From Desulfatibacillum aliphaticivorans DSM 15576 (GTDB taxonomy: Bacteria; Desulfobacterota; Desulfobacteria; Desulfobacterales; Desulfatibacillaceae), in contig NZ_AUCT01000007.1 in NCBI RefSeq assembly GCF_000429905.1, forward strand, positions 206,187 through 270,186: a DNA stretch of 64,000 nt, given 5' to 3'. Position numbers and translations under genes: made by a program. Shown here piece by piece: positions 34,863 through 42,224 of this stretch. The first letter of the stretch is position 1. The number at the start of each line of letters is the position of its first letter. The notes under the pieces were generated by a model, which was not told where the DNA came from, did no database searches, and worked only from the letters and a program-made list of their open reading frames with translations.

Positions 34863-36191
34863 CTATTTTTTTGCAGCTTTTTCCACCGTGCCGAACAAGG
34901 CGGTCAGTTGTTGCACGCATTCCTCGTACGAAACCCCTTCCATCATGTCCTGGCGCAAAAACTGCTTCATCTTGCCAATCATGGACTTGGCGTAGTCCAC
35001 GTCGGGGTCGCTGCCGTCCACATAAGCGCCGATGGAAATGAGGTCCTCCACGTTCTGGTAGGCGGCCAAAACCTCGCGAAACCGCTGGGCCATACGGGTG
35101 TGTTCGCCGGATACAGTGGCGCGCATGACGCGGCTGACCGATGCCAGCACGTCCACTGCCGGATAATGCCCCTGATTGGCCAGCTTGCGGGAAAGGACGA
35201 TGTGTCCGTCCACAATGGATCGCACGGCGTCGCCCACGGGGTCGTTCATGTCGTCCCCCTCCACCAAAACCGTGTAAATGCCCGTGATGCTGCCCTTGCC
35301 CTGCACGCTGCCGGCGCGCTCCAGCAACTTGGGCAGTTTGACGAAAAAGGAAGGCGTGTAGCCCTTCACCGTGGGAGGCTCTCCCGCGGCCAGGCCCACG
35401 TCCCGGGAGGACATGGCGAAGCGGGTGACGGAGTCCATCATAAGGATGACGTTTTTGCCCTGATCCCGAAAATACTCGGCCAGGGTGGTGGCCAGGTAAG
35501 CCCCGCGCATGCGCACGAGGGGGGAGGTGTCGGAGGTGGCGGCCACCACAATGGATCGGCCCATGCCGTCCGGCCCCAGGATTTCGTCCACAAAATCCTT
35601 TACCTCCCTGCCCCGCTCTCCAATCAGGGCCACGATGCACACGTCCGAAGCCATGTGGCGGCTGATCATGCCCATGAGCACGCTTTTTCCCACGCCGGAG
35701 CCGGCCATGATGGCCACCCGCTGTCCCTGCCCCACGGTGATGAATGAGTTGATCACCCGGACGCCCACGTCGGAGACCTGATTGACGGACCTGCGATGCA
35801 GGGCGTTTACCACGTCTGCATATAGGGGATACATGTCCGTGGCGGCTATGGGGCCTTTATCGTCCATGGGCTGGCCCAGGCCGTCGATGACCCTGCCGAG
35901 ATACGCGTCGCCCACGGGCGCCAGGGGCTGCTGCTGGCGAGGCACAATGCGGCACCCTAGCTGGATGCCCTGCATCTCGCCGTAAGGCATGAGGAGCATG
36001 CGTTTTTCCTTGAATCCCACCACTTCGGCCGGAATGCGCCTGCCTTGGGTGGTCACAAGGTCGCATACGGCGCCCACGCTCATCTGAGGGCCGTAGCCCT
36101 CCACGATCAAGCCCACCACCTGATCCACCTTGCCTTCCGGCAACACGGGCTGGGAGATTTGAATCGCTTCCTGATATGCTGAAAAATCCAT
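34863..36191 (-). CDS. fliI: Flagellum-specific ATP synthase FliI
   Basis: ATPase of the flagellar type III export gate, 442 residues. The nucleotide-binding P-loop is IMAGSGVGKSVLMGMISRHM (about residue 163), Walker B is NVILMMDSVTRFAMSSRDVG, and the segment GEPPTVKGYTPSFFVKLPKL with LERAGSVQGKGSITGIYTVL is characteristic of FliI over the F1 beta subunit. It lies 11 bases downstream of fliH. It works with FliH and FliJ at the base of the export apparatus. Confidence 0.97.
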   Translation of the reverse strand: MDFSAYQEAIQISQPVLPEGKVDQVVGLIVEGYGPQMSVGAVCDLVTTQGRRIPAEVVGFKEKRMLLMPYGEMQGIQLGCRIVPRQQQPLAPVGDAYLGRVIDGLGQPMDDKGPIAATDMYPLYADVVNALHRRSVNQVSDVGVRVINSFITVGQGQRVAIMAGSGVGKSVLMGMISRHMASDVCIVALIGERGREVKDFVDEILGPDGMGRSIVVAATSDTSPLVRMRGAYLATTLAEYFRDQGKNVILMMDSVTRFAMSSRDVGLAAGEPPTVKGYTPSFFVKLPKLLERAGSVQGKGSITGIYTVLVEGDDMNDPVGDAVRSIVDGHIVLSRKLANQGHYPAVDVLASVSRVMRATVSGEHTRMAQRFREVLAAYQNVEDLISIGAYVDGSDPDVDYAKSMIGKMKQFLRQDMMEGVSYEECVQQLTALFGTVEKAAKK

Positions 36192-36202
36192 GAAGACGCG
36201 CC

Positions 36203-36919
36203 TTATCGCCTGGAGTAGTAAATGTCCATAATAGCCTGGGAGACCTTGTCCAGGCGGGACTCGATGCTGGCGTCCACCTCTCCGAAATCGGAGCTGACAA
36301 TGCAGCCGCCTTTTTCCACGGAGGAGTCGGGCACGATGTTGATGGAGCGAAGGGATGCGACCTTTTCAAAAAATTCCGGCCTCATTTCATCTAGGAACTC
36401 AAAATCCGAAGGGTCTACGCGAACGGTCACCTCCTGCCAGTCCGAGACCACGGAGAGGGCTTCCATGACTGCATTTTTGACGGTTTCAGGCTCCAGGTCC
36501 ACCTGAGCCTTGATCACCTTGGCTGCAATGGCCGACACCAGGGATAGAATTTCCTTTTCGTGTTTTTGGACGAATGTTTCGTGATAGGAATCCAGGTCCC
36601 GGGAAATCTGTTCAATGCGGTCCAGGATTTTTTCCAGCTTCATGGACCCTATTTCCTGCCCGTCCTTCTCCCCTTGCTTAAAGCCCTGCTCATAGGCTTC
36701 CCGCTCTACTTCCTCGGCATGCTTGCGGGCTTCCTCCAGGATTTCCTGGGCTTGTTGATGGAATTGCTCCAGATCAGGCTCAGCCTGTTCTTCGCGCCCC
36801 TCATCCTCAGGCATGGCATGCCGGGGAGGCTTGGCAGGCTTGGGGGGCTCGGGTCTGGCCAGTTCATTCAACAAAAAAGGCTGATATTGCATACTTTTCT
36901 CTTGTTTCGGATTATCCAT
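36203..36919 (-). CDS. fliH: Flagellar assembly protein FliH
   Basis: Regulator and tether of FliI. It has 238 residues from ATG at 36919, one base past the fliG stop; ATG at 36934 (overlapping fliG) or 36892 are alternatives, none with a strong Shine-Dalgarno sequence. The N-terminal third is proline- and acid-rich, followed by a helical stretch with AxxxG-like packing (EQGFKQGEKDGQEIGSMKLE) and a C-terminal domain (SAIAAKVIKAQVDLEPETVK, VTVRVDPSDFEFLDEMRPEF, KGGCIVSSDFGEVDASIESR) typical of FliH. Confidence 0.92.
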   Translation of the reverse strand: MDNPKQEKSMQYQPFLLNELARPEPPKPAKPPRHAMPEDEGREEQAEPDLEQFHQQAQEILEEARKHAEEVEREAYEQGFKQGEKDGQEIGSMKLEKILDRIEQISRDLDSYHETFVQKHEKEILSLVSAIAAKVIKAQVDLEPETVKNAVMEALSVVSDWQEVTVRVDPSDFEFLDEMRPEFFEKVASLRSINIVPDSSVEKGGCIVSSDFGEVDASIESRLDKVSQAIMDIYYSRR

Positions 36920-36920
36920 A

Positions 36921-37940
36921 TCAGACCAGGACATCCTCGGAGCCGCGGGCTATAACCACCTTGCCCTCGGCCTCCAACTGCCGTGCAATGCGAATGACGC
37001 CCTGTTGGGCGGCTTCCACTTCGGCCAGACGCGTGGGGCCCATGACTTCCATGTCTTCCCGCAGCATTTCCGCAGCGCGTTGGGAAAGGTTTCCGAAAAC
37101 CTTGTCCTTCATGGCCTCGGAGGCGGATTTGAGGGCCACAACCAATTCGCTGGTGTCCACCTGCTTGAGGATCTCGCGCATGCCCTTGTCGTCCACCTTG
37201 AGCAAATCTTCGAACACGAACATGAGCTGGCGGACCTTCTCCGCAATCTCGGTGCGCTCTTCTTCCATGGTGGTCATGACGGTTTCTTCCGTAGCCTTAT
37301 CCACCTCGTTGAGGATATTGGCCAGGGCTTCGGCGCCGCCGATCTCCCTGCCGCCGGAATCGGAAATGGTGAGAACCTCCTTTTGCAGGGAGGAATCCAC
37401 CTCGTGGATAATTTCTATGGGAACCTGATTGATGTCGGCAACGCGCATGGCGATGTCGGCCTGCACTTCCTTGGGCATGCCGGCAAGTACGGAAGCGGCC
37501 TGGCCGGGCTTCATATGGGCCAGGACCAGCGCCACCGTCTGGGGATGCTCGCCGGAAAGAATGCGGATGAGGGCCTGGGGATCGATTTTTTCAATATAAG
37601 CAAAGGGCTCTTCCCTTTCCTCGGCGTCCAGATCCTGAAAAATCTCTTTGATCGTGAGTTCGTCAAAGGTGGAATGCACCACCTTTTTCACGAACTGGTC
37701 GCCCTGAATCATCAACTCGTCCTTGCGCTCGACTTTATCCACGAATTCCTCGTAGACCTTGGTCAGCACGCTGGAGGGAACGAACTGGATTTCCCGCATG
37801 TAGTTGGCGATTCGATTGACTTCCTTGGGGGCCATGTTTTTCATAACCTTGGAGGCGTAGTCCTCGCCCATGGCCAGAAGAAAAATAGCCGCTTTTTCAG
37901 GACCTGTCAGTTTTTCAGGATCTAATGTCTTGCCGCTCAT
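36921..37940 (-). CDS. fliG: Flagellar motor switch protein FliG
   Basis: C-ring component that engages the stator. The 339 residues are standard. It opens with LTGPEKAAIFLLAMGEDYAS; the middle domain contains the EHPQTVALVLAHMKPGQAAS motif; the C-terminal torque helix region reads LVVALKSASEAMKDKVFGNL and QRAAEMLREDMEVMGPTRLA, with conserved charged residues. Its ATG overlaps the fliF stop by four bases (ATGA). Confidence 0.98.
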   Translation of the reverse strand: MSGKTLDPEKLTGPEKAAIFLLAMGEDYASKVMKNMAPKEVNRIANYMREIQFVPSSVLTKVYEEFVDKVERKDELMIQGDQFVKKVVHSTFDELTIKEIFQDLDAEEREEPFAYIEKIDPQALIRILSGEHPQTVALVLAHMKPGQAASVLAGMPKEVQADIAMRVADINQVPIEIIHEVDSSLQKEVLTISDSGGREIGGAEALANILNEVDKATEETVMTTMEEERTEIAEKVRQLMFVFEDLLKVDDKGMREILKQVDTSELVVALKSASEAMKDKVFGNLSQRAAEMLREDMEVMGPTRLAEVEAAQQGVIRIARQLEAEGKVVIARGSEDVLV

Positions 37941-39499
37941 TGCTCCACCTCTCCCAACCAGCCTCTAACAAGCTGCTCCGCTTTTTCAAACTCGTCGAGC
38001 GCAAGCTGCCTGGCCCGCAACGAAATGTCAATTTCCTCCGGGGCCTCGGGCAGGAGAGCCATTTCTTGATGCTCCAGGGCCTGAGTTTCTTCCTTTTCAG
38101 GTTCGGGCGGCTTGACGCTTTTGAGGATGGGCCGCACCACAAACACGAAGGTAAGGAGCATAAGCAGGGTCAGCAAGGCCCACTTGCCGTACATGTTCAG
38201 GTATTTTGTTATGGCGCTGGGAGCTTCGGCTGCGGCCATGTCCGCCCCTGGCAAGGATGTAAACTGGAAGGAAGAGACCGTCACCTGATCTTCCCGGTCT
38301 TCGGAATAGCCCATGGCGTTCTTGACAATGCCTTCAAACTGCTTGAGTTCTTCGGCGGTTCTGGGAACGAACTGGGCGGTGCTGACTCCGTCCTGATTTT
38401 CAACGGTTTTGTATGTGCCGTCCAGGACGGCGGCGACGGACAATCGGGTGATTGTGGGCAGCACTTTGGTGACGCGCCTCTGAACCCGGTTGATTTCGTT
38501 GTTGGTGACTTCATCCTGCTTTTGGGTGCGAGACTGCCCCAAGGCGGCCCCGCTGGCCATTCCAGGCTGGTTATTCATGGTATTGACCGTGGCCCCGCCG
38601 GGAGTTTCCTTAACTGTGTCCTCCGTGCGCTTTTGCTGGCTGCGGACAACCACGGAATCGGGATCGTAGGTCTCTTCCGAATATTCCTCCTGGTCGAAAT
38701 CCATTTCAGCGCGAACGCGCACAATGGCTTTGCCCGGGCCGACTATCTGCTCCAGCATGGATTGGACGTGCTTGGCAAGACGGTCTTCGGTCTGCTGCTG
38801 CATTTCCAGACGATTGTTAGCCGCCAGAGCGGCGTCGTCCCCTTCGCCGGCGCCCTTGAACCAGACCTTGCCGGTGGTGTCGACCACGGTTACCTGCTCG
38901 GTTCCCAGGCCCTCCACTGCATTGGCCACCAGATTGACTATGCCGCTGACCTGTCCGGAGGATAAGGGACGGACGAGATCCAGCAGAACGGAAGCCGTGG
39001 CCGGGGATGTGGTTTCCACAAACACCGTATCCTTGGCGGGAACGATGAGCACCTTGGCGGAGCGGACTTCGTTGAACTGCCCGATCGTCCGGGACAACTC
39101 GCCTTGCAGGGCGCGTTGGTAATTCAGCTTCTGAACGAATTCGGTGGTGGAAAAGCTGGACTCGTCAAAAATTTCAAAGCCCACGCTTCCGCCTTTGGGA
39201 AGCCCCTCGGCAGCCAGGGAAAGACGCAATTCATACACCTGCTCTCCGGGAACCAAGACTGCGGTTCCGCCCTGAGCGAGCTGATAGGGGATCCTCTGCT
39301 CCTGGAGCTTGGACACGATTTTCCCCGCATCCTCCTGGCTCAACTGGGAAAACAAGACCTGGTACTCGGGGGTTCCGGCCCAGAAAAACATGGCCGCAAA
39401 AGCTGCGACCAAACCGGCCAGGACCACCACCAGGGCGATTCTGCGCCCCGGAGTCATGGACTGGAATATTTGCGCTATCCGCTGAAGAAGATCGTTCAT
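37937..39499 (-). CDS. fliF: Flagellar MS-ring protein FliF
   Basis: Forms the membrane ring on which the C-ring and export gate assemble. The 520 residues have two membrane spans: IALVVVLAGLVAAFAAMFFW near residue 25 and WALLTLLMLLTFVFVVRPIL near 435. The periplasmic region has ring-building motifs such as VLFSQLSQEDAGKIVSKLQE, SFSTTEFVQKLNYQRALQGE and the RxxxxLxxxVGPGKAxVxVxAEMDFD segment; the cytoplasmic tail that binds FliG ends DEFEKAEQLVRGWLGEVEQ. It is preceded by fliE and overlaps fliG. Confidence 0.97.
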   Translation of the reverse strand: MNDLLQRIAQIFQSMTPGRRIALVVVLAGLVAAFAAMFFWAGTPEYQVLFSQLSQEDAGKIVSKLQEQRIPYQLAQGGTAVLVPGEQVYELRLSLAAEGLPKGGSVGFEIFDESSFSTTEFVQKLNYQRALQGELSRTIGQFNEVRSAKVLIVPAKDTVFVETTSPATASVLLDLVRPLSSGQVSGIVNLVANAVEGLGTEQVTVVDTTGKVWFKGAGEGDDAALAANNRLEMQQQTEDRLAKHVQSMLEQIVGPGKAIVRVRAEMDFDQEEYSEETYDPDSVVVRSQQKRTEDTVKETPGGATVNTMNNQPGMASGAALGQSRTQKQDEVTNNEINRVQRRVTKVLPTITRLSVAAVLDGTYKTVENQDGVSTAQFVPRTAEELKQFEGIVKNAMGYSEDREDQVTVSSFQFTSLPGADMAAAEAPSAITKYLNMYGKWALLTLLMLLTFVFVVRPILKSVKPPEPEKEETQALEHQEMALLPEAPEEIDISLRARQLALDEFEKAEQLVRGWLGEVEQ

Positions 39500-39526
39500 T
39501 TAAACCGTGCTTATCCGTAAGAGAGA

Positions 39527-39817
39527 TTAAAAGGGCATGCGCATGATTTCGCGATAGGCGTCTAATGCTTTATTACGCACCTGCAGGAGAAAACGTATGT
39601 TGATGTCCGCTTCCTGCAGGGCGATCATGGCTTCGTGAATGCCGGTCTTGCCGTCCAGGTTTTGGACCACCGTATCGTCGGCCTTGATCTGGGATTCGTT
39701 CACGGAATCGACCATCTTTTTCAAAACAGACCCGAACGAACCGTCCTCTCCGGCCGCCGCTTTTTTTACTTCCTGGGCGATTACGCTTTGGCCCCCTACT
39801 CCGGTTACTCCGTTCAT
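39527..39817 (-). CDS. fliE: Flagellar hook-basal body protein FliE
   Basis: A 96-residue rod adaptor between the MS ring and FlgB. SFGSVLKKMVDSVNESQIKA and GIHEAMIALQEADINIRFLL are the family core, ending VRNKALDAYREIMRMPF. The start at 39817 follows AGGAGCAAGTT. It lies between flgC and fliF in the usual order. Confidence 0.96.
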   Translation of the reverse strand: MNGVTGVGGQSVIAQEVKKAAAGEDGSFGSVLKKMVDSVNESQIKADDTVVQNLDGKTGIHEAMIALQEADINIRFLLQVRNKALDAYREIMRMPF

Positions 39818-39867
39818 AACTTGCTCCTATGCTTGTCCGGCCCGTTGCAGGCCGAAAATTTCATATT

Positions 39868-40296
39868 TTACTTGCCGATTTCCAGGGCTTTGAGAGCCAT
39901 GGAACGGGCCGTGCTCAACGCCGCGGCATTGGAGTCGTACACCCTTTTGGCCATGAGCATGTTGGCCATTTCGGTGACCACATTGACGTTGGGCAACTGA
40001 AGGTTGCCGTTTTCGTCCGCATCGGGATGCTCGGGCCGGTACACCATGGGAAAGGGGCTTTGATCGGCGACAATATCCACCAGCTTGACCCCTTCCACCA
40101 CCTGCTCCCCTACGGACAGATTTTCATGCTCCTTGACCGGGGCCGGGGACACAACAAGGAACTTACGCTGATACGGCTGCCCGTTGGCGGTGCGCGTGGT
40201 GTTTGCGTTGGCCAGGTTTTCGGAAACCACGTTCATTTGAGCCCGGCTGACGGACAATGCGCTGGCGCTGGCGTGCATGGCGTTTAACAGGTCCAT
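39868..40296 (-). CDS. flgC: Flagellar basal-body rod protein FlgC
   Basis: A 142-residue proximal rod protein. It has the rod N-terminus MDLLNAMHASASALSVSRAQ followed by MNVVSENLANANTTRT, and the C-terminal heptad region YDSNAAALSTARSMALKALE. Its ATG overlaps the flgB stop by one base (TAATG), so it is coupled to flgB. Confidence 0.97.
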   Translation of the reverse strand: MDLLNAMHASASALSVSRAQMNVVSENLANANTTRTANGQPYQRKFLVVSPAPVKEHENLSVGEQVVEGVKLVDIVADQSPFPMVYRPEHPDADENGNLQLPNVNVVTEMANMLMAKRVYDSNAAALSTARSMALKALEIGK

Positions 40297-40679
40297 TATT
40301 TGCCTCCCTCATTGATGGCGTATTTGATCAATGCGAATTTTCTTAACAGGGATTCCACGCTGGAGCGGTACATCAGGTTGTTTTCCGCCAGATTGGCCAT
40401 TTCCTGGTCGATATCCACTCCGGCGTTCGCAGCGGTCGTGATTTCCGGGCTGCTTCCCTCCATCACATTGTAGTGTTTGGAATGGGTCCGGGAGAGATCC
40501 TTAGATCCGCCTTGCATGGCTTTTTGCAGGCTTTCCCGGAAGTCGAGATCCTTGGCGTGATAATCCGGCGTCTCGATATTGGCCAGGTTGCCCGAAATCA
40601 ATCCCTGGCGCTTTCTGGAGATGTCCAGGCTGCGAACCAGGTCCTGAATGGTTTTCCCTATGATTCTTGCATCCGGCAT
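40296..40679 (-). CDS. flgB: Flagellar basal-body rod protein FlgB
   Basis: A 127-residue proximal rod protein. The start at 40679 is preferred to an in-frame ATG eight codons earlier because AAGGGGAAAATC precedes it and MPDARIIGKTIQDLVRSLDI fits the family. SGNLANIETPDYHAKDLDFR is the rod-protein signature. It is the first gene of the flagellar operon; a sigma54 promoter lies 45 bases upstream. Confidence 0.96.
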   Translation of the reverse strand: MPDARIIGKTIQDLVRSLDISRKRQGLISGNLANIETPDYHAKDLDFRESLQKAMQGGSKDLSRTHSKHYNVMEGSSPEITTAANAGVDIDQEMANLAENNLMYRSSVESLLRKFALIKYAINEGGK

Positions 40680-40724
40680 GATTTTCCCCTTTTTGCGTTG
40701 CAATCCTTAGTTATTCCTGGATAA

Positions 40725-40741
40725 AGCAAATTCCATGCCTG
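40725..40741 (-). promoter_or_regulatory. Sigma54 promoter of the flgB operon
   Basis: Minus-strand AGGCATGGAATTTGCTT has the invariant GG (40738-40739) and GC (40726-40727) separated by exactly ten bases, with TTTGC at -12. It lies between the sigma54 activator gene and flgB, giving a leader of roughly 35 bases. Confidence 0.75.
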
Positions 40742-40811
40742 TTTTAGCGGGTTAACGCCGCGCTTCAAGATTTTTAGACTAAACGCACAAAATTTTAGTT
40801 GAAAACAGGCT

Positions 40812-42143
40812 TTAAGCCTTGGCTTGGTATTCGTTGAGCTTGTTGCGGAGGGTGCGCACGCTAATGCCCAGGATTTGCGCGGCATGGGTCCTGTTGCCTT
40901 CGGTCTGGTCAAGAGCCTGATAGATCATCTGCTCCTCCATTTCGCGCAAGGTGGTGGAAACGCTGGGTATAGAGTCCTGCCCGGGCAGGGCTTTGGGGGG
41001 CGGAGGCTCCATAAAAAGGTCGTTGTGATCGATTTGATCGCCTTTACAAAGGAGCACAGCGCGTTCGATGGTGTTTTCCAATTCCCGGACGTTGCCGGGC
41101 CAGTCAAGATTCAGGAGAGTGTTTTGGGCGTTTTTCGTCAAACCTTTGACGTTCTTCCCGTCCCGGGCGTTATACTTCCTGATAAAGTGCTCGGCCAGCA
41201 GGATCACATCGCTGGACCGCTCCCGCAAAGGGGGCAGTTTGAGGGGAATGACCGCCAGCCGATAGTAAAGGTCCGAACGGAATTTGCCGTCGGCGATGGC
41301 TTGTTCCACGTCCCGGTTGGTGGTGGCGACCACCCGCACGTCCACGTTGACGGGCGCAGTCCCCCCTACCCGGTCCACTTCGGATTCCTGAAGCACGCGC
41401 AGGAGTTTGGCCTGAAGGCCGATGTCCATTTCCGTGATTTCGTCCAGCAGCAGCGTGCCGCCGCTGGCCAGTTCGAACTTGCCGATTTTGCGGTTGATGG
41501 CGCCCGTGAAAGCGCCCTTTTCGTGCCCGAAGAGTTCGCTTTCCAGAAGGGTTTCCGGCAAGGCGGCCACGTTAACGGCCACAAAGTTTTTGTCCTTGCG
41601 GGAACTGCTGTAATGAATTTGTCTGGCGAAAAGCTCCTTGCCTGTTCCGGACTCGCCGGAAATGAGCACCGCGGCCTTGCTGTCGGCCACGGAGTCCACG
41701 ACCTCCAGGCAGCGCTTCATGCGGTCATCCTGGGTGATGATTTTGACCGGAGACTTGCCTGCGGCCTTGGGGGTTCCGTTGGATTTGGAAACGCCCAGAG
41801 CGCGGCCCACCACCGCCCCCAGAATCTGAGCGCTAACCGGCTTAAGCAGAAAATCCCGGGCGCCGGATTTCATGGCCTCCACAGCCTGATCCACGCTGGC
41901 GTTGGATGAAACGAGGATTACGGGGATTTTGCCGTCCATTTTGCGGACGATGTCGGCTCCGCTCAGGCCGGGCGCCTGATCATTGGCGATAATCAGGTTG
42001 TACTCATTGCTTTTCAGCCTTTCCAGGGCCAGAGCGCCGTCGCCCACCGCCTGGATGTCGTATCCCCGGTTTTCCAGAAAATCAGACCAGGCCAGCCTGT
42101 CCTGATATTCATGTTCCACCAATAGTATGCTGTCTTTTTCCAT
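40812..42143 (-). CDS. Sigma54-dependent flagellar activator with degenerate receiver domain (FlrC/FleR-like)
   Basis: A 443-residue NtrC-type protein. Residues 1-115 are a receiver fold, but the phospho-acceptor Asp is replaced by Asn54 (LIIANDQAPGLSG aligned with the usual TDLNMPGMDG), and the paired acidic residues after beta-1 read Glu10-His11 instead of Asp-Asp. The lysine and serine of the switch are kept (VSSN, LLKPVS). The AAA+ domain is complete: Walker A GESGTGKELFARQIHYSS, the sigma54-contacting GAFTGA loop, Walker B GGTLLLDEITEMD and the arginine-finger region. A Fis-type HTH ends the protein (GNRTHAAQILGISVRTLRNK). It lies immediately upstream of the sigma54-controlled flgB operon and is most likely its activator, acting without phosphorylation (inference). 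Confidence 0.92.
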   Translation of the reverse strand: MEKDSILLVEHEYQDRLAWSDFLENRGYDIQAVGDGALALERLKSNEYNLIIANDQAPGLSGADIVRKMDGKIPVILVSSNASVDQAVEAMKSGARDFLLKPVSAQILGAVVGRALGVSKSNGTPKAAGKSPVKIITQDDRMKRCLEVVDSVADSKAAVLISGESGTGKELFARQIHYSSSRKDKNFVAVNVAALPETLLESELFGHEKGAFTGAINRKIGKFELASGGTLLLDEITEMDIGLQAKLLRVLQESEVDRVGGTAPVNVDVRVVATTNRDVEQAIADGKFRSDLYYRLAVIPLKLPPLRERSSDVILLAEHFIRKYNARDGKNVKGLTKNAQNTLLNLDWPGNVRELENTIERAVLLCKGDQIDHNDLFMEPPPPKALPGQDSIPSVSTTLREMEEQMIYQALDQTEGNRTHAAQILGISVRTLRNKLNEYQAKA

Positions 42144-42224
42144 GTTTCTTTCGCCGCCTGGGATGCGCTCGTCTATGAAAGGCGGCCCATTTTGACTCGC
42201 CCAAAATCTTTTGAAAAAAATAGA

